Translations under genes and position numbers: made by a program
Shown here: piece after piece, positions 49,793 to 60,220 of the stretch
Layout: every line of letters starts with the position of its first letter
How positions within the stretch are numbered: the first letter of the stretch is position 1
The notes under the pieces: model-generated
Seen by the model: the letters and a program-made list of their open reading frames with translations, nothing else
Database searches by the model: none
What the model was told of the DNA's origin: nothing
NCBI RefSeq assembly: GCF_000931465.1
Contig: NZ_CP010892.1
Location: 434,001 to 498,000, forward strand
Direction: 5' to 3'
DNA from: Pseudomonas sp. MRSN 12121
Lineage (GTDB): Bacteria; Pseudomonadota; Gammaproteobacteria; Pseudomonadales; Pseudomonadaceae
Length of the DNA: 64,000 nt

Positions 49793-52027
49793 TCAATACA
49801 GGTCCACAGGGTCAACATCCAGCGACCAGCGTACCTGGCGCCCGCTGGGCATCTGTTCGAGGAGCAGCAGCCAGTGGCTCAGCAACTTGTGCAGCGGCGC
49901 CCGGGCGCTGGCCTGCAATAACAGTTGCGCGCGATAGCGTCCGGCACGCCGCTCCATGGGCGCCGGCACCGGCCCCAGCAACTCGATGCCGCCCAGGTTC
50001 ATCTGCGCCAGCAGGCGTTCGGCCTCGCTGCAGGCTTCGTCGAGAAAGCCTTCGGCCTGTCCCGGCTTGTGCGCCTCGGCGCGCAACAGGGCCAGATGGG
50101 CGAACGGCGGCAGGCCGGCGGCGCGGCGTTCGCTCAAGGCTTGCTCGGCAAAGGCGAAATAGCCCTGCTCGGTCAGTTGCACCAGCAGCGGATGGTCGGC
50201 CAGGTGTGTCTGGATAATCACCTTGCCGGGCTCTTCGGCTCGCCCGGCCCGTCCGGCGACCTGGACGATCAACTGCGCCATGCGCTCGCTGGCGCGGAAG
50301 TCGCCGGAGAACAGGCCGCCGTCGGCGTCGAGGATCGACACCAGGGTCACCCGTGGGAAGTGGTGCCCCTTGGCGAGCATCTGGGTGCCCACCAGGATGC
50401 ACGGCTGGCCCTTCTGGATCGTGGCGAACAGCTGGTTCATCGCGTCCTTGCGCGAAGTGCTGTCGCGGTCGACCCGCAGCACCGGGTAGTCCGGGAACAG
50501 GATCGCCAGCCGCTCTTCGGCGCGCTCGGTGCCGGCGCCGACCGGGCGCAGGTCGACCTTGCCGCACTGCGGGCAATGCCGCGGCACGCGTTCGCTGTGG
50601 CCGCAATGGTGGCAGCGCAGCTCGCCGTAGCGCTGGTGCACGGTCATCCGCGCATCGCAGCGCTCGCACTCGGACATCCAGCCGCAGTCATGGCACAGCA
50701 GGGTCGGCGCGAAACCCCGGCGGTTGAGGAACACCAGCACCTGCTGGCCCGCCGCCAGGGTCTGGCCGATGGCTTGTTGCATGGGGCCGGAGATGCCGCT
50801 GTCCAGCGGCCGGCTTTTCACGTCCAGGCGCAGGAAGCGCGGCTGCTTGGCGCCGCCGGCCCGCTCGTTCAGCCGCAGCAGCCCGTAGCGGCCGCTGTAG
50901 GCGTTGTGCAGGCTTTCCAGCGACGGTGTAGCGGAACCCAGCACGATGGGGATGTTTTCCTGGCGCGCGCGGACCAGGGCCAGGTCGCGCGCGTGGTAGC
51001 GCAGGCCTTCCTGCTGCTTGTAGGAGCCGTCGTGTTCTTCGTCGATGATGATCAGCCCGGGATTCTTCATCGGGGTGAACAGCGCCGAGCGGGTGCCGAT
51101 AATAATGTCGGCCTCGCCGTCGCGTGCCGCCAGCCAGGCGTCCAGGCGCTCACGGTCATTGACGGCCGAGTGCAGCAGGGCGATGCGGGCATTGAAGCGC
51201 TGCTCGAAGCGCGCCAGGGTCTGCGGGCCGAGGTTGATTTCCGGGATCAGCACCAGGGCCTGCTTGCCGGCCTCCAGGGTTTCGCGGATCAGTTGCAGGT
51301 AGACCTCGGTCTTGCCGCTGCCGGTGACCCCGGCCAGCAGGAAGGCGTGATAGCTGTCGAAGCCCGAGCGAATGGCTTCATAGGCGGCGCGCTGTTCGCT
51401 GTTGAGCGGCAGTTCCGGTTGGGCCAGCCAGTGTTCGTGGCGTTCGCCGGGGGCGTGCCGGCGAACCTCCACCTGGACCAGATCCTTGGCCAGCAACAGG
51501 TCGAGGCTGTCCTTGCTCAGCATCAGTTTGCTCAGCAACGCATGGGGAACGCCGTGTGGATGCTGGGCCAGGGTCGCCAGTGCCTCGCGCTGGCGAGGGG
51601 CGCGGGCGATGCGCGGGTCGTCGAGGCGGGCGCCGGGGCTGACCGACCAGAAGCGCTCCTGGCGCACCTCGGCCGGCTCGCCCTGGCGCAGCAGTACCGG
51701 CAGCGCCCAGCTCAGGGTGTCGCCGAGGCTGTGCTGGTAATACTGCGCCGTCCACAGGCACAGCTTGAACAGCGTGGGCGGCAGCGGCGGGGTGGCATCC
51801 AGCAGGGCCAGCGCCGGCTTGAGCTTGTCGGCCGGGACTTCGCTGCTGTCGGTCACCTCGACCAGGATGCCGATCATCTCCCGGCGCCCGAACGGCACGC
51901 GCAGGCGCATGCCCGGATGCAGTTGGGCGCGCCGCACGCCGGCCGGGGCCCGATAGTCGAACAGGCGGCGCAGGGGCGAGGGCAGGGCGAGGCGCAAGAT
52001 GGCGTCGGGCACGCGGGGAAGTCTCAT
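49793..52027 (-). CDS. priA: Primosomal protein N' (replication restart helicase)
   Basis: 744 aa superfamily 2 helicase that restarts stalled replication forks. N-terminal 3'-end-binding domain, Walker A GVTGSGKTE (GSGKT at 236-240), DEEH at 329-332, eight Cys of the zinc domain (CHDCG...CERC...CHHCG...CPQC, about 448-490), then helicase motifs IV-VI (QVAGRAGR). Start at the ATG at 52027; a GTG five codons in is possible. No strong ribosome site is visible for either. Confidence 0.97.
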   Translation of the reverse strand: MRLPRVPDAILRLALPSPLRRLFDYRAPAGVRRAQLHPGMRLRVPFGRREMIGILVEVTDSSEVPADKLKPALALLDATPPLPPTLFKLCLWTAQYYQHSLGDTLSWALPVLLRQGEPAEVRQERFWSVSPGARLDDPRIARAPRQREALATLAQHPHGVPHALLSKLMLSKDSLDLLLAKDLVQVEVRRHAPGERHEHWLAQPELPLNSEQRAAYEAIRSGFDSYHAFLLAGVTGSGKTEVYLQLIRETLEAGKQALVLIPEINLGPQTLARFEQRFNARIALLHSAVNDRERLDAWLAARDGEADIIIGTRSALFTPMKNPGLIIIDEEHDGSYKQQEGLRYHARDLALVRARQENIPIVLGSATPSLESLHNAYSGRYGLLRLNERAGGAKQPRFLRLDVKSRPLDSGISGPMQQAIGQTLAAGQQVLVFLNRRGFAPTLLCHDCGWMSECERCDARMTVHQRYGELRCHHCGHSERVPRHCPQCGKVDLRPVGAGTERAEERLAILFPDYPVLRVDRDSTSRKDAMNQLFATIQKGQPCILVGTQMLAKGHHFPRVTLVSILDADGGLFSGDFRASERMAQLIVQVAGRAGRAEEPGKVIIQTHLADHPLLVQLTEQGYFAFAEQALSERRAAGLPPFAHLALLRAEAHKPGQAEGFLDEACSEAERLLAQMNLGGIELLGPVPAPMERRAGRYRAQLLLQASARAPLHKLLSHWLLLLEQMPSGRQVRWSLDVDPVDLY

Positions 52028-52083
52028 CGAACGGGCGGCAAAGAAGGCCCGGAGCCTAGCAGACGGTCGGTGCGAGGGACAGC

Positions 52084-52111
52084 TTGCGTGATCGCAAAGG
52101 TCTGGTAGAAT
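52084..52111 (+). promoter_or_regulatory. Sigma-70 promoter of rpmE
   Basis: TTGCGT (52084-52089) and TAGAAT (52106-52111) are 16 bp apart, a near-consensus pair about 60 bp upstream of the rpmE start. Confidence 0.65.
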
Positions 52112-52136
52112 TCGCGCCCTAATTACGTGCGGTATT

Positions 52137-52150
52137 CAACAATAGTGTTG
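52137..52150 (+). promoter_or_regulatory. Hairpin in rpmE leader
   Basis: CAACA atag TGTTG forms a 5-bp stem and 4-base loop in the short untranslated leader. Ribosomal-protein L31 leaders that bind L31 are known in bacteria; whether this is one cannot be told from the sequence alone. Confidence 0.35.
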
Positions 52151-52181
52151 GGTGGCGGCACGCTAGCCTGAGGAAGACACC

Positions 52182-52400
52182 ATGAAAGCCGATATCCATC
52201 CAGAATACCCAGCAGTTGCCGTAACCTGCAGCTGCGGCAACAAGTTCGAAACCCGTTCGACCTTCGCCAAGCCACTGGCGATCGACGTTTGCAACGAGTG
52301 CCACCCGTTCTACACCGGTAAGCAGAAGACTCTGGACACCGGTGGTCGCGTTCAGAAGTTCGCCGACCGTTTCGGTGCTTTCGGCGCGAAAAAGGCCTAA
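52182..52400 (+). CDS. rpmE: 50S ribosomal protein L31, zinc-binding form
   Basis: 72 aa. Four cysteines (Cys16, Cys18, Cys37, Cys40; CSC...CNEC) mark the zinc-containing (C+) form. The ribosome site gaggaag precedes the ATG. Followed by a small hairpin (52414-52435) and a strong terminator whose stem covers the start of the next gene. Confidence 0.98.
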   Translation: MKADIHPEYPAVAVTCSCGNKFETRSTFAKPLAIDVCNECHPFYTGKQKTLDTGGRVQKFADRFGAFGAKKA

Positions 52401-52441
52401 GGCTGACCAGTCTGGAAAGCTGCTCCAGCTTTTCCTCGCTG

Positions 52442-53224
52442 ATGAAAAAGGCGTCCCTCGCGGGCGCCTTTTTTATGTCCGCGATTTGGCTCTCCAGCGC
52501 CCAGGCGTTTTGCCCGGCGCCTGCCGGGCTGGCCTCCGCGCAGGTTCAGCGAGTGGTCGACGGCGACACCCTGCGCCTGGCCGATGGGCGCAGTGTGCGG
52601 ATGATCGGCCTCAACGCCCCGGAGCTGGGCAAGAAAGGCCGTACCGACGAACCCTTCGCCGTGGCGGCCCGCCAGCGCCTGCAGGCATTGGTGAAGGCCA
52701 GCGATGGCCGAGTGGGCTTGCTCCCCGGCCGTGAAGCCAAGGATCGTTATGGGCGCACCCTGGCCCATGTCTATGGCGCCGATGGCGCCAATCTCGAAGC
52801 GCAATTGCTGGCCGAAGGCCTGGGATACCAGGTGGCCGTGGCGCCGAACGTCGATTTGTTCGATTGCCAGCAGGCCGCCGAGCGCAGCGCTCGTCAGGCC
52901 CGGCTGGGGGTGTGGCGGCAGTCGTCTGTGCTGAAAGAGGATCAGATCGCCAGGTCCGGATTCGCCGTGCTCAGTGGGCGGGTGAGCAAGGTGCAGCGCA
53001 ATCGCGGTGGCATCTGGATCGAGTTGCAGCACTCGGTTGTATTGCACATTGCACCCAATCTGCTCGGTCAGTTCGATACCGCGTTGCTGGAACGCCTGCC
53101 GGGGCAGCGGATCGAGGCGCGTGGCTGGGTGCTCGACCGTTCGCGCAAGGGTGGCTTGCAATCAGGCCAGGCGCGCTGGATGTTGCCACTGACGCACCCC
53201 GGAATGTTCCAATTGGTTCAATGA
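52442..53224 (+). CDS. Secreted thermonuclease-like protein (SNase family)
   Basis: 260 aa. Signal peptide MKKASLAGAFFMSAIWLSSA cleaved near AQA; SNase domain about 33-160 with calcium Asp40/Asp42 (VVDGDTLRL), Arg53 (VRMIGLNAPE), Glu61 and Arg105 (DRYGRTLAH), the catalytic set of staphylococcal nuclease. A further about 100-residue OB-like C-terminal part (SGRVSKVQRNRGGIWIEL) has no known function. The first ATG gives the best signal peptide, yet it lies at the foot of the rpmE terminator and has no ribosome site; ATG 52475 (12th codon) is the alternative, with a shorter signal. Confidence 0.88.
   Translation: MKKASLAGAFFMSAIWLSSAQAFCPAPAGLASAQVQRVVDGDTLRLADGRSVRMIGLNAPELGKKGRTDEPFAVAARQRLQALVKASDGRVGLLPGREAKDRYGRTLAHVYGADGANLEAQLLAEGLGYQVAVAPNVDLFDCQQAAERSARQARLGVWRQSSVLKEDQIARSGFAVLSGRVSKVQRNRGGIWIELQHSVVLHIAPNLLGQFDTALLERLPGQRIEARGWVLDRSRKGGLQSGQARWMLPLTHPGMFQLVQ
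52443..52474 (+). terminator. Terminator after rpmE, overlapping the next start
   Basis: aaaaaggcg-t-ccc / ggg-cgccttttt with a tcgc loop gives a 12-bp stem with one bulge and ends in six T. It lies entirely within the first 11 codons of the downstream thermonuclease-like gene. Confidence 0.88.
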
Positions 53225-53409
53225 ATAAAAAATTGTAGACATTTTTTATTTGGATTGTGAACAGTTGCAAGCCTTGTGTTCCGTGGCTCTTGGCCCAAAG
53301 TCGTAGGCTACGGGCCTTGACAGGGGTGACCGGTCAGTCTTGTGGGGACTATGCGACACGCGTATCCTCGGCGGTCCGTCTGTCCAACAGTAAAAAGCGG
53401 AATGCCCAC

Positions 53410-54678
53410 ATGTCTGATTTGAAAACTGCCGCTCTCGAATACCACGCCAATCCCCGTCCAGGGAAACTGAGTGTCGAGCTCACCAAGGCCACCGCTACCG
53501 CCCGCGACCTGTCGCTGGCCTACAGCCCCGGCGTAGCCGAACCAGTACGCGAAATCGCCCGCGATCCTGAGCTGGCCTACAAATACACCGGCAAGGGCAA
53601 CCTGGTTGCAGTCATTTCCGATGGCACCGCGATTCTCGGCCTGGGCAACCTCGGCCCTCTGGCTTCCAAGCCGGTGATGGAAGGCAAGGGCGTGCTGTTC
53701 AAGCGCTTTGCCGGCATCGACGTATTCGACATCGAAGTCGACTCCGAAAGCCCGCAAGCCTTCATCGACACCGTCAAGCGCATCTCCATCACCTTCGGTG
53801 GCATCAACCTGGAAGACATCAAGGCGCCAGAGTGCTTCGAGATCGAGCGCGCCCTGATCGAACAGTGCGACATTCCGGTGTTCCACGATGACCAGCATGG
53901 CACCGCGATCGTGACCGCGGCCGGCATGATCAACGCCCTGGAAATCGCCGGCAAGACCCTGTCGGAAGCCAAGATCGTCTGCCTGGGCGCCGGCGCAGCC
54001 GCCATCTCCTGCATGAAGCTGCTGGTGAGCATGGGCGCCAAGATCGAAAACATCTTCATGGTCGACCGTACCGGCGTGATCCACTCCGAGCGCGACGACC
54101 TGAACCAGTACAAGGCCGTGTTCGCCCACGCGACCGACAAGCGCACCCTGGCCGACGCCCTGCAGGGCGCCGACGTGTTCGTCGGCCTGTCCGGCCCGAA
54201 CCTGCTGAGCGCCGAAGGCCTGAAATCCATGGCGGCCAACCCGATCGTGTTCGCTTGCTCGAACCCCGATCCGGAAATCGCTCCGGAGCTGGCGCACGCC
54301 ACCCGCGACGACGTGATCATGGCCACCGGTCGTTCGGACTACCCGAACCAGGTCAACAACGTACTGGGCTTCCCGTTCATCTTCCGTGGCGCCCTGGACG
54401 TTCGCGCCAAGCGCATCAACGAAGAAATGAAGATCGCCGCGGCCAACGCCCTGAAGGACCTGGCCAAGCTGCCAGTGCCGAAGGAAGTTTGCGCAGCCTA
54501 TGGCGTCGACGCGCTGGAGTTCGGCCGTGAGTACATCATTCCGAAGCCAATGGATGCGCGCCTGATCACCGTGGTTTCCGATGCCGTGGCCAAGGCCGCG
54601 ATCGAGACCGGCGTGGCGACCCTGCCGTATCCGAAGAACTACCCGCTGAAAAGCGTGGACGACGTGTTCAACGGCTAA
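53410..54678 (+). CDS. maeB: Malic enzyme, NADP-dependent short form
   Basis: 422 aa. Oxidatively decarboxylates malate to pyruvate. Malic N-terminal domain (about 10-150; SLAYSPGVAEP with the conserved Tyr, and VAVISDGTAILGLGNLG), NAD(P)-binding domain (about 165-400; CLGAGAAAISC). It lacks the phosphotransacetylase domain of E. coli MaeB, as in other pseudomonads of this group. The ATG at 53410 (MSDLKTAALEYH) is chosen; a 51-residue upstream extension runs through the promoter region. Followed by a terminator. Confidence 0.94.
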   Translation: MSDLKTAALEYHANPRPGKLSVELTKATATARDLSLAYSPGVAEPVREIARDPELAYKYTGKGNLVAVISDGTAILGLGNLGPLASKPVMEGKGVLFKRFAGIDVFDIEVDSESPQAFIDTVKRISITFGGINLEDIKAPECFEIERALIEQCDIPVFHDDQHGTAIVTAAGMINALEIAGKTLSEAKIVCLGAGAAAISCMKLLVSMGAKIENIFMVDRTGVIHSERDDLNQYKAVFAHATDKRTLADALQGADVFVGLSGPNLLSAEGLKSMAANPIVFACSNPDPEIAPELAHATRDDVIMATGRSDYPNQVNNVLGFPFIFRGALDVRAKRINEEMKIAAANALKDLAKLPVPKEVCAAYGVDALEFGREYIIPKPMDARLITVVSDAVAKAAIETGVATLPYPKNYPLKSVDDVFNG

Positions 54679-54689
54679 CAGCAGCGCAT

Positions 54690-54720
54690 AAAAAACCCGG
54701 CCTTCGAGCCGGGTTTTTTT
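54690..54720. terminator. Terminator between maeB and ponA
   Basis: aaaaaacccggc / gccgggtttttt with loop cttcga and flanking A/T runs; can act for both convergent genes. Confidence 0.92.
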
Positions 54721-54799
54721 ATGGGAAAGTTTCAAGCCTCAAGCGAAAGCCGGTGTTGCGCTTTCCTGCAGCTTGAGGCTCGTAGCGTGCCGCGGCTCT

Positions 54800-57238
54800 T
54801 TAGAACAGATCGATCGGTGCTGACTCGTCCGCCGGCAGCGGGCTGCCAGGCGCATAGCCGTTGCCCAGTTCGTTGACCGAAGGCGGCGTGTCTTCGCTCT
54901 TGAACAGCTCGAAATAGGCATTGGGCGTGCCTGGCGCGGCGGCGCGACCGCTGACCGGATCGACCCGCAGGCTGAGGATGCCTTCCGGTTCGGCCTGGGT
55001 ATGCGCCGGCTTGTCCTTGAGGGCCGCGCCCATGTAGTTCATCCAGATCGGCAGGGCCACGGTGCCGCCGTACTCGCGGCGTCCCAGGCTTTCCGGCTGG
55101 TCGAAGCCGGTCCAGACCGTGGTCACATAATCGGCGTTGTAGCCGGAGAACCAGGCGTCCTTGGACTCGTTGGTGGTCCCGGTCTTGCCGGCCAGGTCGC
55201 TGCGGCCCAGGGCCAGCGCGCGTCGCCCGGTGCCGAGCTTGATCACGTCTTCCAGCATGCTGTTGAGAATGTAGGTCGTGCGGCCGTCGATGATGCGCTC
55301 GGCCACCGCAGGTGCCTGCACGGCAGCCTGGCCCGGGGTTTCGCCAGGCACGCTGTTCACGGTGAAGCCCTGTGGTTCCGGCGCGGCGATCCCGCTGCTG
55401 GCCGTGCCGCCCGCAGGCACGCTCGGCGGGTTGGCGGTGAACAGGGTTTCGCCGTTGCGGCTTTCGATCTTGTCGATGATGTACGGCGTGACCTTGTAGC
55501 CACCGTTGGCGAACACGCTCCAGCCAGTGGCGATTTCCATCGGCGTCAGGGTCGCGGTGCCCAGGGCCAGCGACAGGTTGCGCGGCAGGTCCTGCTTGTT
55601 GAAGCCGAACTTGCTGATGTAGTCGATGGTGCGGTCCACGCCCAGGCTTTGCAGGAGGCGGATCGAAACCAGGTTGCGCGATTTGTACAGCGCTTCGCGC
55701 ATGCGGATCGGGCCGAGGAAGGTGTTGGTGTCGTTTTTCGGGCGCCAGACCTTGTCCAGGTACTCGTCGACGAACACGATCGGCGCATCGTTCACCAGGC
55801 TGGCAGCGGTATAGCCGTTGTCCAGCGCGGCGCTATAGATGAATGGCTTGAAGCTCGAGCCGGGCTGGCGTTTGGCCTGCATCGCCCGGTTGTAGTTGCT
55901 CTGCTCGAAGGCGAAACCGCCCACCAGCGAGCGGATGGCGCCGTTCTGCGGATCGAGGGATACCAGCGCGCCCTGCACGACCGGGATCTGCCGGAACTTC
56001 AGCGAATTGTCGGCCTGGCGCTGCACGCGAATCAGGTCGCCGACCTGGGCGACATCGCTCGGCTGCTTGGGCGCGGCGCCCATGCTGTTGGTGTTCAGGA
56101 ACGGACGCGCCCATTTCATGCTGTCCCAGTCGACATGCTCCGTGCCGGTACGGGTCAGCACCTGCAGGCCATTCTTTTCGACCTGGGTGACGATCGCCGG
56201 CTCCAGGCCGCTGATGGTGCGTTGCTTGGTCAGTTCAGTGGCCCAGGCGGCGTGCGTCTTGCCTGGCAGGCGCGACTCGGGGCCCCGGTAACCATGGCGT
56301 TGGTCATAGGTGATCAGGCCCTCGTGGATGGCGTTGTTGGCCATCTCCTGCAGGTTGCTCGGCACGGTGGTCGTGACGCGGAAGCCTTCGGTGTAGGCGT
56401 CGCTGCCGTAGCGGCCGACCATCTCGGCACGGGCCATTTCGGCGACGTAGGGAGCGTTCACTTCCGGCGTCGGCACGTGATAGCTGGCATTCAACGGCTC
56501 GGCGATAGCCGCCTGGTAGTCGGTCTCGCTGATCTTGCCGAGCTTGTACATGCGCCCGAGGATCCAGTCGCGGCGCTCCTTGCTGCGCGCCGGGTTGGCC
56601 AGCGGGTTGAAGCGTGACGGGGCCTTGGGCAGGCCGGCGATCATGGCCATCTGCGCCAGGCTGACGTCGCGGATCGACTTGCCGTAGTACACCTGGGCCG
56701 CGGCCTCGATGCCGTAGGCGCGGTTACCCAGGTAGATCTTGTTGACGTACAGCTCGAGGATCTCGTCCTTGGTCAGCTGGCGCTCGATTTGCAGGGCCAG
56801 GAGGATCTCGGTGGTCTTGCGCGAGAAGCTGCGTTCGCTGCTCAGGAAGAAGTTCTTCGCCACCTGCATGGTGATGGTGCTGCCGCCGGACTGGATGTGC
56901 CCGCTCTTGACCAGCTGGGTCGCGGCACGCATCAGGCTGCTGGGATCGACGCCGTAATGGTTGGCGAAGTTGTCGTCTTCAGCACTTAGTAACGCATTGA
57001 TGAAGTTGGGGGGAATGTCGGCGAAACGGATCGGAGTACGGCGCATTTCACCGAATTCTGCGATCAACTTGCCGTCGCTGCTGTACACCCGCAGGGGAAT
57101 CTGCAACTGGATACTTCTGAGCGCCTCTACCGATGGCAAGCCAGGACTAAGATAGAGAAACGCACCGGAGAGAGCGAGGAGCAGCCCGCAGAACACAGCG
57201 ACGATGGACCACCCGAAAAACTTCAGCAGACGAATCAA
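54800..57238 (-). CDS. ponA: Penicillin-binding protein 1A
   Basis: 812 aa bifunctional class A PBP. Cytoplasmic start, one TM helix (about 9-30), glycosyltransferase domain (GT51) with catalytic Glu87 (SAEDDNF) and GGSTITMQVAKN, an OB-like domain about 320-420, then transpeptidase with SSFK (Ser461), SRN-type motif and KTGTT. Makes and cross-links glycan strands. Divergent from pilM, the conserved Pseudomonas arrangement. Confidence 0.98.
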   Translation of the reverse strand: MIRLLKFFGWSIVAVFCGLLLALSGAFLYLSPGLPSVEALRSIQLQIPLRVYSSDGKLIAEFGEMRRTPIRFADIPPNFINALLSAEDDNFANHYGVDPSSLMRAATQLVKSGHIQSGGSTITMQVAKNFFLSSERSFSRKTTEILLALQIERQLTKDEILELYVNKIYLGNRAYGIEAAAQVYYGKSIRDVSLAQMAMIAGLPKAPSRFNPLANPARSKERRDWILGRMYKLGKISETDYQAAIAEPLNASYHVPTPEVNAPYVAEMARAEMVGRYGSDAYTEGFRVTTTVPSNLQEMANNAIHEGLITYDQRHGYRGPESRLPGKTHAAWATELTKQRTISGLEPAIVTQVEKNGLQVLTRTGTEHVDWDSMKWARPFLNTNSMGAAPKQPSDVAQVGDLIRVQRQADNSLKFRQIPVVQGALVSLDPQNGAIRSLVGGFAFEQSNYNRAMQAKRQPGSSFKPFIYSAALDNGYTAASLVNDAPIVFVDEYLDKVWRPKNDTNTFLGPIRMREALYKSRNLVSIRLLQSLGVDRTIDYISKFGFNKQDLPRNLSLALGTATLTPMEIATGWSVFANGGYKVTPYIIDKIESRNGETLFTANPPSVPAGGTASSGIAAPEPQGFTVNSVPGETPGQAAVQAPAVAERIIDGRTTYILNSMLEDVIKLGTGRRALALGRSDLAGKTGTTNESKDAWFSGYNADYVTTVWTGFDQPESLGRREYGGTVALPIWMNYMGAALKDKPAHTQAEPEGILSLRVDPVSGRAAAPGTPNAYFELFKSEDTPPSVNELGNGYAPGSPLPADESAPIDLF

Positions 57239-57423
57239 GGCTTTTGGATTTCCAGAGAAAGGAATGAATTTGGCGTCAGGGCATTCATGTTCGGGATCGG
57301 CCCACGCGGCAGATAAAAGCGGAAAAAACGCCGGGCATTATAAGCATTTTTCCGTGGAGGGCGTCATTTGCGCGTCTGTCAAGACGTAGTGATTGAACGC
57401 AATGGACATTACAGAGTCCGTAA

Positions 57424-58502
<1,079 letters not shown>

Positions 58503-58503
<1 letters not shown>

Positions 58504-59069
58504 TGGCTCGGATCAACCTTCTTCCCTGGCGCGAAGAACGGCGCGAGCGCCGCCGGCGTCATTTCCTGCTGGGCGTGGCCGCGGCCGCGGCGCTGGCATT
58601 GGCGGCGGTACTGGTGGGCGACCGGATCATCGACCGGGCGATCGACAGGCAGCTGGCGCGCAACAATCACGTGGGGGCACAGATCGCCTTACTCGATCAG
58701 CGAATTGCCAAGATCGGCGAGCTGAAGCTGCATCGCGAGCAGTTGCTGGAGCGCATGAAGATTATCCAGGACTTGCAGGGCAATCGATCCACCCGTGCGC
58801 GGGTGTTCGACCAGTTGGCCCGGAGCCTGCCGGACGGGGTGTATTTCACCGATGTCAGGATGAGCGGGCAAACCCTCTCGATTGTCGGTGCGGCGGAATC
58901 GAACCACCGGGTTTCGGACCTGATGCGCAACCTGGACGCGTCCGACTGGTTCGATACGCCAAGTCTCACCGAGGTCAAGGCCGCCGGGGCGGACAACGCC
59001 GACCAGATGAATGTGTTCCAGCTGACCGTGCACCAGACCCGGCCTGCCCTGGAGGAGGTTGGGCAATGA
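58503..59069 (+). CDS. pilN: Type IV pilus inner-membrane protein PilN
   Basis: 188 aa bitopic protein. The cytoplasmic N-terminus MARINLLPWREER has the INLLP motif that binds PilM. TM helix about 22-40, coiled coil, then a periplasmic ferredoxin-like domain that pairs with PilO. Confidence 0.97.
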
Positions 59070-59683
59070 GCCTGGCTGGCTGGTGGGAGCAGATGCGCCG
59101 GGTCGATCCCGGCGAACTGGAAATGAGCAATATGGGGGCGTGGCCGGCGCCGGTCAAAAGCCTGGTCGCGGCGCTGGCGATGCTGCTGGTGCTGGCTCTC
59201 GGCTACCAGCTGTACCTCAAGGATCTGCTGTTGCAGCTCGACCAGCGCCGGGCGGACGAGATCGTGTTGAAACAACAGTTCGCCAGCAAGGCGAGCCAGG
59301 TGGCCAATCTGTTGCCCTACGGTGAGCAGATGAAGGCCATGGAAAGCGCCTTCGAGCAGATGCTGCGCCAACTGCCGAGCGATACCGAGGTGCCGGGCCT
59401 GCTCGAAGACATCAGTCGCACAGGGCTTGGCAGCGGGTTGGAGTTCGAAGAGATCAAGCTGCTGCCGGAAGTGGTCCAGCCGTTTTATGTCGAGCTGCCG
59501 ATCCAGATCACGGTGACCGGCGGCTATCACCAACTGGCGACGTTCGTCAGTGGCGTGGCCGGGTTGCCGCGAATCGTCACCCTGCATGATTTCGAGATCA
59601 AGCCGGTCGCCCCGCAGGTCGGCTCTAAGCTGCGCATGAACGTTCTGGCCAGGACCTATCGCTACAAGGTGCCTCGTCCATGA
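59066..59683 (+). CDS. pilO: Type IV pilus inner-membrane protein PilO
   Basis: 205 aa. TM helix (LVAALAMLLVLALGYQLY), coiled coil, periplasmic ferredoxin-like fold with ELPIQITVTGGYHQLATF. Heterodimer with PilN; part of the alignment complex. It overlaps pilN and pilP by 4 bp each. Confidence 0.97.
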   Translation: MSLAGWWEQMRRVDPGELEMSNMGAWPAPVKSLVAALAMLLVLALGYQLYLKDLLLQLDQRRADEIVLKQQFASKASQVANLLPYGEQMKAMESAFEQMLRQLPSDTEVPGLLEDISRTGLGSGLEFEEIKLLPEVVQPFYVELPIQITVTGGYHQLATFVSGVAGLPRIVTLHDFEIKPVAPQVGSKLRMNVLARTYRYKVPRP

Positions 59684-60207
59684 AGCGCATTCATGGCCTG
59701 CTGCTGGTGCTGATCGGTCTCGGGCTGGCCGGGTGCGGCAGCGATGACGACTTCAGCGATCTGGACGCCTACATGAACGAGGTGCGGGCGCGGCCGCCCG
59801 GCAAGATTGAACCAATGCCGGTATTCGGGTCTTACCCAACGTTCACCTACGACGCCTCGCTTCTGCGCAGTCCGTTCCAGCCAGCGGTCCGGGTAGACCT
59901 GGCGAGCCGTCGGGCAGGTTCGTCCGCGGTCCGGCCGGACCCGAACCGCAGCAAGGCGTTTCTCGAGGGGTTCAGCATCGAGCAGTTCGAGATGGTGGGC
60001 ACGCTTTCCAACGCTTCCGGCGTCTTTGCGCTGCTGCGGGGAGCGGGGGGGGTACATCGGCTGAAGGTCGGCGACTACCTGGGGCGAAACGATGGGCGGA
60101 TTGTCGCGATCAGCGATTCACAGGTCGACGTGGTCGAGATTGTTCCCGATGGAGCGGGAGCGTGGCTGGAACGACCGCGGACCATTCCATTAAAAGAGCA
60201 TTCATAG
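59680..60207 (+). CDS. pilP: Type IV pilus lipoprotein PilP
   Basis: 175 aa. Lipobox LAGC with Cys19, an unstructured N-terminal part, and a C-terminal beta domain (about 95-165; FEMVGTL, RLKVGDYLG) that docks on PilQ. Links PilNO to the secretin. Confidence 0.96.
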   Translation: MKRIHGLLLVLIGLGLAGCGSDDDFSDLDAYMNEVRARPPGKIEPMPVFGSYPTFTYDASLLRSPFQPAVRVDLASRRAGSSAVRPDPNRSKAFLEGFSIEQFEMVGTLSNASGVFALLRGAGGVHRLKVGDYLGRNDGRIVAISDSQVDVVEIVPDGAGAWLERPRTIPLKEHS

Positions 60208-60220
60208 TGGAACTCGCATC

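Noticed and set aside
53257-53409. N-terminal extension of the malic enzyme as a targeting sequence
   Set aside because: Fifty-one residues without a signal peptide or conserved motif; MSDLKTAALEYH matches the usual start of the family.
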